This document shows positions 7,869 through 15,270 of a stretch of 27,936 bases of DNA, in pieces. Source of the stretch: Cyanobacteria bacterium OH_CDB_20 (GTDB taxonomy: Bacteria > Cyanobacteriota > Vampirovibrionia > Gastranaerophilales > Gastranaerophilaceae); the NCBI GenBank assembly GCA_023415935.1, contig JAEZIX010000001.1, positions 1 through 27,936 on the forward strand, written 5' to 3'. Position 1 is the stretch's first letter; every line of letters begins with the position of its first letter. The position numbers were made by a program, and so were the translations under genes. The notes beneath the pieces are model-generated. The model ran no database searches and was not told the origin of the DNA. It was given only the letters and a program-made list of their open reading frames with translations.

Positions 7869-9212
7869 ATGAAACAGATAAATCATGAAAAAATAATAAC
7901 CCTTACAAAATCTGACCTTTTAAAAGAATTTAAAAAAAACTATAAGCAAAAAGAAGACTTTAAAATTGGGATAGAGCTTGAAAGATTAGTTATTCACTCT
8001 AATAGTGGTGAAATCGCATCATATTACGGTGAAAACGGAATCTGCAAACTATTATTTGAGTTTGCACAGCAAAATAAATGGGAACACTTAACTGATTCAG
8101 CGCATTTAATAGGGCTCAAAAAAGGTAAAACAACTATCACTTTGGAGCCTGGCGCGCAGCTTGAAATAAGTCTAGAGAGCAAAAAAGCAATAAAAGAAAT
8201 CGAAAAAGATATTGAACAAATCACAAAAAAAATAAAAGAATCTATGAAACCTCTCGGGCTTGATTTTATTGCAACAGGGGTTTCCCCTACAACAACATAT
8301 AGCAGGATAACCATCATCCCAAAAGCCAGATATCACATAATGAATAAAAATCTATCAGGAGATATGCTCTATACAATGATGAGAGAGACAGCTGGAATTC
8401 AGACTACTGTTGACTTTTGTTCTGAAGAAGATGCTATAAAAAAACTTAAACTCTCTCTTATGATGTCACCTGTAATGACAGCTATATTTGCCAATTCCCC
8501 TATATATAACAGAGGAATTGCAAAATATAAGAGCTACAGGGCGCTTGCATGGCTTTTTACAGACAATAAAAGATGCGGGCTAATAAATAGTCATCTTCTG
8601 AAAAAAGAAAGCGATTTCGGATTTAACGATTATATAAACGCTATACTTGATGTACCAATGCTTTTCATCGTAAGGAATGGTAATATAATTGAAATTAATA
8701 AGAAAATAAACTTTAAAGAATATATGGAAAAAGGATTTGAAGGCTTTTACCCTACTTTAGAAGATTTTAAACTCCAGGAAAGCCTGTTTTTCCCTGAGGT
8801 AAGATTAAGAGAATATATCGAAATAAGAAACCATGACTGCCAAAGCGGAAACCTGAAATACGCAGTTCCTGCAATATATAAAGGCATATTATACTCTGAA
8901 AACGCAATGGATGCTTGCTTTGATATTTTTTCTTGCCTAAGATACCAAGATTTTATACTTGCAAGAGAAAACGTACCCAAATATTCTATTGAAGCCAATC
9001 TTGGCAAATATAAAATAAGAGAAATTGCACAAGAAATATTAAACATCGCTTATTATTCATTAAAAAAAGAGAAAAAGGGCGAAGCAAAATATATAGAAAA
9101 AATAATGCAGCTTGTCCAAAACGGTAAAACACCTGCAGACATTATTCTAGAGAAATTTGGCTCAAACCTGCAAAGCAACTTTAGCAACTATTTAAAATTT
9201 ATAAAAGATTAA
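7869..9212 (+). CDS. gshA: Glutamate-cysteine ligase, plant/alphaproteobacterial (GCS2) type
   Basis: This enzyme joins glutamate and cysteine by the gamma-carboxyl group, the first step of glutathione synthesis. The 447-residue protein carries the signatures of the plant-like class: IGIELERL (33-40), TTITLEPGAQLEIS (88-101), IIPKARYHIMN in the position of the plant RY motif, ETAGIQTTVDF, and later PEVRLREYIEIRNHD. It is not the E. coli class-1 type. No gshB or bifunctional extension is visible, so the product here is gamma-glutamylcysteine; a downstream enzyme would have to lie elsewhere. There is no obvious ribosome site; a weak TAAACT lies seven bases before the ATG. The gene is divergent from rsmA and its stop is one base from that of the NUDIX gene. 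Confidence 0.9.
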   Translation: MKQINHEKIITLTKSDLLKEFKKNYKQKEDFKIGIELERLVIHSNSGEIASYYGENGICKLLFEFAQQNKWEHLTDSAHLIGLKKGKTTITLEPGAQLEISLESKKAIKEIEKDIEQITKKIKESMKPLGLDFIATGVSPTTTYSRITIIPKARYHIMNKNLSGDMLYTMMRETAGIQTTVDFCSEEDAIKKLKLSLMMSPVMTAIFANSPIYNRGIAKYKSYRALAWLFTDNKRCGLINSHLLKKESDFGFNDYINAILDVPMLFIVRNGNIIEINKKINFKEYMEKGFEGFYPTLEDFKLQESLFFPEVRLREYIEIRNHDCQSGNLKYAVPAIYKGILYSENAMDACFDIFSCLRYQDFILARENVPKYSIEANLGKYKIREIAQEILNIAYYSLKKEKKGEAKYIEKIMQLVQNGKTPADIILEKFGSNLQSNFSNYLKFIKD

Positions 9213-9213
9213 A

Positions 9214-9816
9214 CTAATTCAGCCCACCATAAGCCTGCGCGGAATATATTGCAGCTAATGTATGAGAACTCACTGATTTACCTGCATTTTGCTGCGCTTT
9301 TAACCAAGAGCTAATTTCATTTACAGGCACTCTGTGTCTTTTAACAATTACTCCGTGATCAGATACAGGCTCTTGAACCTCATTAGGGTTTGAAATGTCT
9401 GCCTTTGCAAGAGTAACTGTTTCAGACGTGCAACCACCCGAAGTTGCACAATTATCCATTAATATTTTAATAGTGTCAGCCTCTAATCCTGTTTCTTCAA
9501 GAAGTTCAGCTTTGACAGCTTCTTCTGTTGTTTCACCTTCTCTAACATCACCTATAAGACCCGCGGGAAGCTCTATTCCTGTCTCGGCTTTTCCTTCAGC
9601 ATAAATAGGTGGTCTTCTGCTCTCTAAAAATAATACGCTATCACCCTCTTTTTCATGGATTACAGGTACAATAACAACACCATCATCTTTTCCTGGTCTT
9701 GTGTTTGGTCTATGCCCATAAAACCAATCAAATTTACCATCGGGTGACTTTGCGGATTTTAGCTGTAGATGTGATGTGTTATATAAAATATTAGTTGAGT
9801 TATTGCAGATTTGCAT
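9214..9816 (-). CDS. NUDIX hydrolase, ADP-ribose pyrophosphatase-like
   Basis: NUDIX enzymes hydrolyse nucleoside diphosphates linked to another moiety, here perhaps ADP-ribose. The box runs from residue 89 to 111: G-x5-E-x7-A-E-L-L-E-E-T-G-L. The metal-binding glutamates E104, E107 and E108 are present, but the arginine normally opening RExxEE is A103. Upstream, LPAGLI before the box and SRRPP fit the ADP-ribose pyrophosphatase branch. After the box come a CATSGGCTSE loop and a VPVNEI segment. The total is 200 residues, with a leader of about 45 before the core fold. AGGGAG precedes the ATG. It lies downstream of clpX on the same strand but beyond a terminator, so it is probably transcribed alone. 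The exact substrate is not assignable. Confidence 0.85.
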   Translation of the reverse strand: MQICNNSTNILYNTSHLQLKSAKSPDGKFDWFYGHRPNTRPGKDDGVVIVPVIHEKEGDSVLFLESRRPPIYAEGKAETGIELPAGLIGDVREGETTEEAVKAELLEETGLEADTIKILMDNCATSGGCTSETVTLAKADISNPNEVQEPVSDHGVIVKRHRVPVNEISSWLKAQQNAGKSVSSHTLAAIYSAQAYGGLN

Positions 9817-9881
9817 TGTTTTCTCCCTTAAATTCCAGATATTATTTTAAAACTTCAAAAAATACTTTTTGCTAACAAACA

Positions 9882-9905
9882 AAAGAGGCAATAAATTGCC
9901 TCTTT
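9882..9905 (-). terminator. Intrinsic terminator after clpX
   Basis: A perfect 10-bp stem, AAAGAGGCAA and TTGCCTCTTT, closes a four-base loop. On the minus strand it is followed by TTGTTTGTT after the stem's own TTT. It lies about 25 bases past the clpX stop and separates the tig-clpP-clpX operon from the NUDIX gene. Confidence 0.8.
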
Positions 9906-9930
9906 GTAACCCCTTAATCTCATTTATGAA

Positions 9931-11265
9931 TTATGCAATATCTTCTTTCGCTTCGACTTCTTGCGTTTTAGAAGATTTACTATTCTTATTAGGAAGCTCA
10001 ATTAATTCTGCTATTCCATGATGTTTTCTAACCATATCAGCAGTTAAAACAAACTCTTTCAAGTTTTCCTGAGTCGGAACATCATACATAACATCAAGCA
10101 TCATCTCTTCAACAATTGAACGTAAAGCTCTTGCACCTGTTTTTCTTTTAATTGCTTCTTTTGCAATTAAGTCAATTGCATCAGGTTCAAATTTGAGCTC
10201 AACACCATCCATATTAAGCAAGCATTGATACTGTTTAATTAAAGCGTTTTTAGGTTTTGTTAAAATCATCTTAAGTGTTTCTTCATCAAGCGCATCAAGA
10301 ACAGCATAAATAGGAACCCTTCCTATAAATTCCGGTATCAAACCGAATTTTAAAAGGTCTTCCGGCTGAAGCTTCTTAAGAAGTTTTGCTGATTCAATTT
10401 CTTTTTCAGCTTGAGTCTTAGGTTTAGAAGCACCAAATCCTAGTGAAGTTCCTTCACCTGCTCTTCTTTCAACTATTTTTTCAAGTCCAACAAAAGCACC
10501 ACCAACAATAAACAAGATATTGCTTGTGTCTATTTGTATAAACTCTTGATGAGGATGTTTTCTTCCGCCTTGAGGAGGAACATTTGCAACAGTACCTTCA
10601 ATCATTTTCAAAAGTGCCTGTTGAACGCCTTCACCTGAAACGTCTCTTGTTATGCTTGGATTTTCAGATTTTCTTGCGATTTTATCAATTTCATCAATAT
10701 AAATTATGCCGCGTTCAGCTTTTTGAGCATCATAATCAGCACTTTGATATAATCTAAGCAAGATATTTTCAACATCATCACCAACATAACCAGCTTCTGT
10801 AAGTGTTGTAGCGTCTGCAACTGCAAAAGGAACATCAAGCATTTTTGCAAGTGTTTGAGCAAGTAATGTTTTACCGGAACCTGTAGGCCCTACAAGCAAA
10901 ATATTACTCTTTTGTATTTCAACTGCAGAATCATTCTTATCTTGGTTGTGAGCAATTCTCTTATAATGATTGTAAACCGCAACAGAAAGAACTTTCTTTG
11001 CATCATCCTGACCCACGATAAACTCATCTAAATAAGCTTTAATTTCGTGAGGTTTAGGAATACTTGCAACATCAGGTGTTTCTTTTTCTTCGCCTGAATC
11101 TTTTTTGTCTTTATTTTCAAAAAATTCTTCGTCTAAAATCTCATTACAGAGTTCAACGCATTCATCGCAGATGTAAACTTCAGGACCTGCGATTAATTTT
11201 TTAACCTGATCTTGAGTTTTTCCGCAAAATGAACATTTTAAACGACTATCGTCGTGGTTAGCCAT
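9931..11265 (-). CDS. clpX: ATP-dependent Clp protease ATP-binding subunit ClpX
   Basis: ClpX unfolds tagged or damaged proteins with ATP and feeds them to ClpP in the cytoplasm. All 444 residues look intact. The N-terminal zinc domain has C11-x2-C14 and C33-x2-C36. Walker A is GPTGSGKT (126-133), the pore loop is GYVG (159-162), Walker B is IIYIDEID (187-194), and RDVSGEGVQQALLKMIEGT follows. The IGF-type loop that docks on ClpP appears as LGFGASK; the more usual I/L-G-F is conserved as LGF. The sensor-2 motif GARALRSIVEE is near the C terminus. The clpP stop TAG forms the first bases of the TAGGAG ribosome site for clpX, 12 bases before its start, so the two are tightly coupled. A terminator follows. 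Confidence 0.97.
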   Translation of the reverse strand: MANHDDSRLKCSFCGKTQDQVKKLIAGPEVYICDECVELCNEILDEEFFENKDKKDSGEEKETPDVASIPKPHEIKAYLDEFIVGQDDAKKVLSVAVYNHYKRIAHNQDKNDSAVEIQKSNILLVGPTGSGKTLLAQTLAKMLDVPFAVADATTLTEAGYVGDDVENILLRLYQSADYDAQKAERGIIYIDEIDKIARKSENPSITRDVSGEGVQQALLKMIEGTVANVPPQGGRKHPHQEFIQIDTSNILFIVGGAFVGLEKIVERRAGEGTSLGFGASKPKTQAEKEIESAKLLKKLQPEDLLKFGLIPEFIGRVPIYAVLDALDEETLKMILTKPKNALIKQYQCLLNMDGVELKFEPDAIDLIAKEAIKRKTGARALRSIVEEMMLDVMYDVPTQENLKEFVLTADMVRKHHGIAELIELPNKNSKSSKTQEVEAKEDIA

Positions 11266-11277
11266 TCCTGTATTCTC

Positions 11278-11880
11278 CTAGTCATTGTTTTTAGGTTGTT
11301 TGTCAATACTGATAACTTTATCAATCATACCATATTCTAATGCTTCTTCAGGAGTCATGATATAGTCACGATCAGTATCTTTTTCAATCTTTTTAATAGA
11401 TTGTCCGGTATTTTTTGCCAAAATTTCGTTCAATGTCTTTTTAATTCTTACGATTTCAGCAGCTTGGATTTCAATATCAGTCGCCTGACCTTGAGCACCG
11501 CCTAAAGGTTGGTGGATTAACACTCTTGAGTGAGGAAGAGCCATTCTTTTGCCCTTTGTACCAGCTGCAAGTAAGAATGCACCCATTGAAGCAGCTTGTC
11601 CCAAGCAGATAGTTGAAACATCTGCTCTAATATGTTGCATTGTATCAAATATAGCAAGCCCTGCAGTAACACTTCCACCAGGTGAGTTGATATATAACAT
11701 AATATCTTTTTCAGGATTTTCACTGTCTAGAAGAAGTAATTGCGCAACGATTAAGTTAGCAACCATATCATCTACAGGAGTACCTAAGAAAATAATTCTT
11801 TCTCTAAGCAATCTAGAGAAGATGTCAAAAGAACGTTCCCCTCTGCTTGATTGTTCAATAACTACAGGTACAAAACTCAT
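11278..11880 (-). CDS. clpP: ATP-dependent Clp protease proteolytic subunit ClpP
   Basis: ClpP is the serine-protease barrel that degrades proteins unfolded by ClpX. I choose the ATG at 11880 (MSFVPVVIEQSSRGERSFD, 200 residues), which has AAAGG nine bases upstream. A TTG three codons earlier at 11889 is possible but overlaps that ribosome site. With this start the catalytic triad is S98 in GQAASMGAF, H123 in LIHQPLGG and D172 in DTDRDYIM, spaced as in E. coli ClpP. The YINSPGGSVTAGLAI oxyanion region is intact, and the start lies 31 bases after the tig stop. The tig-clpP-clpX order is widely conserved and supports cotranscription. Confidence 0.96.
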   Translation of the reverse strand: MSFVPVVIEQSSRGERSFDIFSRLLRERIIFLGTPVDDMVANLIVAQLLLLDSENPEKDIMLYINSPGGSVTAGLAIFDTMQHIRADVSTICLGQAASMGAFLLAAGTKGKRMALPHSRVLIHQPLGGAQGQATDIEIQAAEIVRIKKTLNEILAKNTGQSIKKIEKDTDRDYIMTPEEALEYGMIDKVISIDKQPKNND

Positions 11881-11911
11881 ATTTTTCAACCTTTCTTATT
11901 AAATCTCGTGT

Positions 11912-13213
11912 CTATTTTTTATTAACATATCTTACTTTTGTATTGTCAAGCAAGAATTGAGTTACTTTTTGGCTCAAAACTTGTTGAGAAACGGACTGTA
12001 TAATGCTTGGATTCTTTTGAATTTCGTCGATTATACTTTTTCTGTCAGTTTGGTACATTTTTGCTATTTCGTCAATTTTCATTTCGATATCGACAGGTTC
12101 AACAAAAATATTTTCAGTCTCTGCTATCTTAGCTATTATAAGTGAATTTTTAATTCTTGTCTCAGCTTCTTTGCTTAATTCTGCATATATTTTTTCGTGA
12201 CCTTCTCTAGCAAGCATTTCGTCAAAGTTTCCACCTTGCATAGCCACTCTTTGTTGGAATTCAGAAAGCAACATGCCTGATTCTCTTTGAACCATAGACT
12301 CTTGAATTTTGATATCTGTTTTTTCTAAAAGTCTTTCAAATATTTTAGCCGCTTTACGTTTTTCGTTTTCAGCTTTTTCAGTATTTTCAAGATATTTTTG
12401 AATATCTTCTTTCATTGCTTCTAAAGACTCAAATTTCCCAACTTTTTTAGCCAATTCATCATTTAATTCAGGCAAAACTCTTTCTTGAATAGAGTTGATT
12501 TTAATAGCAAATTTAGCATCTTTACCTTTTAATTTTTCATCATGGTATTCATCAGGGAATTTAACATCGATTGTAAATTCAGATCCTGCTTCTTTGCCAA
12601 CAAGCTGTTCTGCAAATCCAGGAATAAAGTTGCTATTGCCTAAATCAAGCATGTAATTCGTAGCAGCTCCACCTTTGATTTTTTCGCCGTCAACTTCACC
12701 ATCAAAATCAATATTAACGATATTTTTGTCAGTTGTTTTTCCAGCTTCTACAGGTTTAAACTCTGCATATTTTTGTCTGATAACTTCAAGTTCTTGATCT
12801 AAAGAATTTGCTTCAGTTTCATATTTTTCAACTTCAACTTCAACATCTTTATATTCGCAAAGTTCAACTTCCGGTCTTAAATCAAGTTTTGCTTTTACTG
12901 TAAGCGATTTGTCATCTGCGAAATTATACTCTTCAATAGAAGGTTCAGAGATAACATTGAAGTTATTTTTTTCAATAACTTCAGAAAGAAGTTTAGGCAA
13001 TAATGACTCTAAAACCTCTCTATGAATTGCATCAAGTCCAACATGTTTTTCAAGAATTGCTCTTGGAGCATGCCCAACTCTAAAGCCAGGAATGTTTACT
13101 CTACCAGCAATTTTCTTGCACGCTTTGTCATATGCAACACTTGATTCTTTCGCATCCACTGCGATATCAACTTTAACTTGATTATTTTCTAATTTTTCAA
13201 TATTTACAGTCAT
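11912..13213 (-). CDS. tig: Trigger factor
   Basis: Trigger factor is the ribosome-bound chaperone and prolyl isomerase that meets nascent chains at the exit tunnel. The 433-residue protein has the three expected parts. The N-terminal ribosome-binding domain carries GFRVGHAP (43-50). An FKBP-like domain spans about residues 155-245, with VNIDFDGEVDG and PGFAEQLVGKEAGS. A long helical C-terminal chaperone domain follows, ending in TKVRYVNKK. The start is supported by AAGGTGG about six bases upstream. It is first in the tig-clpP-clpX operon, with a TATAAT about 40 bases before the ATG. Nothing is missing or unusual relative to the family. Confidence 0.96.
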   Translation of the reverse strand: MTVNIEKLENNQVKVDIAVDAKESSVAYDKACKKIAGRVNIPGFRVGHAPRAILEKHVGLDAIHREVLESLLPKLLSEVIEKNNFNVISEPSIEEYNFADDKSLTVKAKLDLRPEVELCEYKDVEVEVEKYETEANSLDQELEVIRQKYAEFKPVEAGKTTDKNIVNIDFDGEVDGEKIKGGAATNYMLDLGNSNFIPGFAEQLVGKEAGSEFTIDVKFPDEYHDEKLKGKDAKFAIKINSIQERVLPELNDELAKKVGKFESLEAMKEDIQKYLENTEKAENEKRKAAKIFERLLEKTDIKIQESMVQRESGMLLSEFQQRVAMQGGNFDEMLAREGHEKIYAELSKEAETRIKNSLIIAKIAETENIFVEPVDIEMKIDEIAKMYQTDRKSIIDEIQKNPSIIQSVSQQVLSQKVTQFLLDNTKVRYVNKK

Positions 13214-13252
13214 TTATCCACCTTTTCACATAGTAAATCTCATCATAGCAGT

Positions 13253-13258
13253 ATTATA
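13253..13258 (-). promoter_or_regulatory. -10 box of the tig-clpP-clpX operon
   Basis: A perfect TATAAT on the minus strand lies about 40 bases before the tig ATG. The best -35, 17 bases further up, is the poor match TTCATT. It lies close to an imperfect inverted repeat at 13291-13318. Confidence 0.45.
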
Positions 13259-13290
13259 AAACAAATATGTAATAAAATGAAATATTTTTT

Positions 13291-13318
13291 TGAAAATAGT
13301 CCTTATAAGGTAGTTTCA
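13291..13318. repeat. Imperfect inverted repeat, possible operator
   Basis: A perfect 10-bp palindrome, CCTTATAAGG (13301-13310), is flanked by outer arms TGAAA and TTTCA, with partly matching TA bases between. No T-run follows on either strand, so it is not a terminator. Its place between divergent tig and the POTRA gene would suit a regulator site or a -35-overlapping element. Confidence 0.35.
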
Positions 13319-13390
13319 AGATAAATATGAGATTAAACACATAACCAAATTATTTATACATCAGTGATTATATAATATTTAGCAAAAATA

Positions 13391-13399
13391 TGTTATAAT
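13391..13399 (+). promoter_or_regulatory. Extended -10 promoter of the POTRA gene
   Basis: TGTTATAAT is a perfect extended -10 (TG-n-TATAAT). No strong -35 is visible, which is usual for this class. The predicted start leaves a leader of about 25 bases with GAGG five bases before the ATG at 13429. Confidence 0.6.
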
Positions 13400-13428
13400 T
13401 CAATTAATGTAGAGCTTGTGAGGTTTTT

Positions 13429-13917
13429 ATGAGACGATTTCTGTTTTTGCTAACTGCTTTTGTTATTATTCAACAAGTATCTTTTGCAACAGGAACTATA
13501 GGAAGCTATGACCCGGGGCTTATAAACAGCCAATATATGAAAGAAATAAAAATCTTTCAAACAAATAAATCTAAACCTGAAATATTCCAGATTGATAAAC
13601 CTCTTGAAAAATCTTTCACGCTAAAACAGGTAACTTTTGTCAACAATCAAGTTTGTAACACGCAAGAGCTTGAATCTGTTGTTGCAGATAAAATTGGCAA
13701 AGAAATGGCACCTTCAGACCTTGTTATGATGGAAAGAAGCATAATGAAGTATTATCAATCAAAAGGCTATACATCGGCAATAGCTTCTGTATCAAGTACA
13801 GATAAAAGTGCGGGAATTGTAATAATTAACTTGAAAGAAGGACAAGAAAATTCTGTTCAGGTTGAAGAACCTAAAGTTGTAAATCCTGACGATTCAAAAA
13901 CACCAATTGAAGATTAA
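13429..13917 (+). CDS. Secreted single-POTRA-domain protein
   Basis: The first 20 residues (MRRFLFLLTAFVIIQQVSFA) form a Sec signal peptide with likely cleavage before TGTIG. Residues about 62-137 match the POTRA_2 pattern of two-partner secretion transporters (ShlB/FhaC): FTLKQVTFVNN, then an LESVVADKIG helix, MERSIMKYYQSKGY, and a closing strand IVIINLKEG. In those transporters the domain precedes a 16-strand beta-barrel. Here the protein stops at 162 residues with an acidic tail (VNPDDSKTPIED), so there is no barrel and no membrane anchor after cleavage. A periplasmic adaptor or scaffold is possible. The next gene also encodes a small secreted protein, 207 bases away. The domain call rests on pattern recognition by eye. 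Confidence 0.7.
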   Translation: MRRFLFLLTAFVIIQQVSFATGTIGSYDPGLINSQYMKEIKIFQTNKSKPEIFQIDKPLEKSFTLKQVTFVNNQVCNTQELESVVADKIGKEMAPSDLVMMERSIMKYYQSKGYTSAIASVSSTDKSAGIVIINLKEGQENSVQVEEPKVVNPDDSKTPIED

Positions 13918-14124
13918 GTCCTGACAAAAAAATTCTCCTCCAACGTAATCAAGAAATAATTTGTTAATAAAACCAAATAAGAAAAAAAGTTTATAAAGCC
14001 ATAATATTGGGCATGGATTACTTCCTGATGAGTGATTTTGTATATGTAAACCGCCTATAAAATAATAAATAAACTTGGGAAACAGAACTTTTTAGTGCTG
14101 TCTTGATAGTTCTTGGGTGGGTAA

Positions 14125-14715
14125 ATGCCTATGGGCAAAAGATTCAAAACATTTTTTTTATTGGGTATACTAATAACTTTTCATGGAAGTCAAATTTTAG
14201 CTGAAGATATAAAAATTGAAGATGATTCATTTTATCTTTCAAAAGAAATGATTCTTCAAGCGCAAAAAAGTGTTGAAAGACAAAAAGAAGAGAAAAAGAC
14301 CCAAGAATCAGTACCAATAAACCTTGCTCCTGAACAATACAAATTGATAAAGGTTATGGAAGATAGAATTTGGGGGCGGACTTTTGACAATGAAAAACCT
14401 CTTGCAAGAATTGAACAGCTTGAGCAGGTTCTTTTATTCAGAGAACCTCAAAATAACCCAGACCACATTAAACAAAGGCTGGACGACTTAAAACTTGCAA
14501 GCCAAAAATATGCTCTCAAGGGGACTTCAATTCCAAATAGCATGAGACGCTACTATAAACAACAATATCTTCAAGATCAAGACCGTATGGATTATGATGA
14601 TGTTGGACTTCTAGACGGGCTTTTGCGTGCCTGGGCCCCAGATGTATATGGTCAATTCAGACAAATAAGAAAAGCTCAGGAAGCATCAAGACCCGGCTAC
14701 TATTATATGGACTAA
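14125..14715 (+). CDS. Small secreted protein with W/F-G-R-T type repeat
   Basis: The N terminus (KRFKTFFLLGILITFHGSQILA) is a signal peptide with likely cleavage after A26. The mature protein has a charged helical stretch (40-62). A segment at 76-104, VMEDRIWGRTFDNEKPLARI-x-x-LE, and a diverged second half-copy at 105-124 ending IKQRLDDL follow. This recalls the xxE-x-x-h-[FW]-G-[KR]-[ST]-[FY]-x-N-x-x-h-x-x-R-h-x-x-L-E modules that I associate with secreted proteins of Melainabacteria and cyanobacteria; the function of that module is unknown to me. The tail is tyrosine-rich. Two ATGs two codons apart are possible starts; GGGTGG suits the second (14131) better. The stop overlaps that of the oxidoreductase gamma-subunit gene by four bases. 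Confidence 0.7.
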   Translation: MPMGKRFKTFFLLGILITFHGSQILAEDIKIEDDSFYLSKEMILQAQKSVERQKEEKKTQESVPINLAPEQYKLIKVMEDRIWGRTFDNEKPLARIEQLEQVLLFREPQNNPDHIKQRLDDLKLASQKYALKGTSIPNSMRRYYKQQYLQDQDRMDYDDVGLLDGLLRAWAPDVYGQFRQIRKAQEASRPGYYYMD

Positions 14716-15266
14716 ACCATTCCTGCTTTTGATTTTATGAACTCGTAACCAGCTTGAAGCGCTTTAAGGTTTTTATCGATAATTTCAGATTTTTTGTTTT
14801 TAAAAGTTTCAGAAATGACCTTTTTAACACTATCGAGTTTAATATGAGGCAAAACTGCAAGAACAGAGCCTAAAGCAGCCATATTAGTTGTTTTGATATC
14901 ACCGATTTTATTTGCAATTTCTGTTAATGGAACAAATTTATAAAAGATGTCGTTCCTTTTTGGCTTTACGTCAGCTAAAGACGAATTAACAAGCATTGTA
15001 CCACCTGATTTTATTGTTGATTCAAATTTTTCAAATGATGGTAAGTTAAGGGCAACTACATTTTCAGGCATTTCAACATAAGCAGATGCAACTTCTTCAT
15101 CAGAAAAAGCAACGGTACAATTAACCGTTCCGCCCCTCATTTCAGCGCCGTATGCAGGAAGCCACGTAACACTAAAACCATGAAGCATAAATGCTTTTGC
15201 TAAAATTTGCCCCGCAATAAGAACTCCCTGTCCGCCAAAACCGGATAATACCAAATTTGAATCCAT
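14712..15266 (-). CDS. 2-oxoacid:ferredoxin oxidoreductase, gamma subunit
   Basis: This 184-residue protein is the gamma (POR_C) subunit of a four-subunit, CoA-acylating 2-oxoacid oxidoreductase. The N terminus has GFGGQGVLIAGQILAKAF (9-26), then WLPAYGAEMRGGTVNC and SDEEVASAYV, all typical of this family. Its gene is the last of a tight four-gene cluster, four bases after the beta subunit, with the order ferredoxin, alpha, beta, gamma. The alpha subunit points to the VOR type (branched-chain 2-oxoacids), but KOR-type use cannot be excluded. The C-terminal end runs into the convergent secreted-protein gene with the shared tetranucleotide CTAA. Confidence 0.9.
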   Translation of the reverse strand: MDSNLVLSGFGGQGVLIAGQILAKAFMLHGFSVTWLPAYGAEMRGGTVNCTVAFSDEEVASAYVEMPENVVALNLPSFEKFESTIKSGGTMLVNSSLADVKPKRNDIFYKFVPLTEIANKIGDIKTTNMAALGSVLAVLPHIKLDSVKKVISETFKNKKSEIIDKNLKALQAGYEFIKSKAGMV

Positions 15267-15270
15267 TGAT

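Noticed and set aside
11517..11723. Minus-strand frame inside clpP and plus-strand frames opposite other genes
   Set aside because: These overlap well-identified genes in full and show no ribosome site or family motif.
11878..11889. TTG start three codons upstream for clpP
   Set aside because: The ATG at 11880 is better placed relative to the AAAGG ribosome site and fits the family N terminus.
14013..14060. 15-codon frame in the 207-base gap between the two secreted-protein genes
   Set aside because: No ribosome site and too short to judge. The gap otherwise shows only AT-rich sequence with weak -10-like boxes such as TATAAA at 14056.
14021..14090. CTGATGAG followed later by GGGAAACAG, reminiscent of a hammerhead ribozyme core
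   Set aside because: The stretch between the two pieces forms no stem II, and the flanks do not pair into stems I and III. Chance resemblance.
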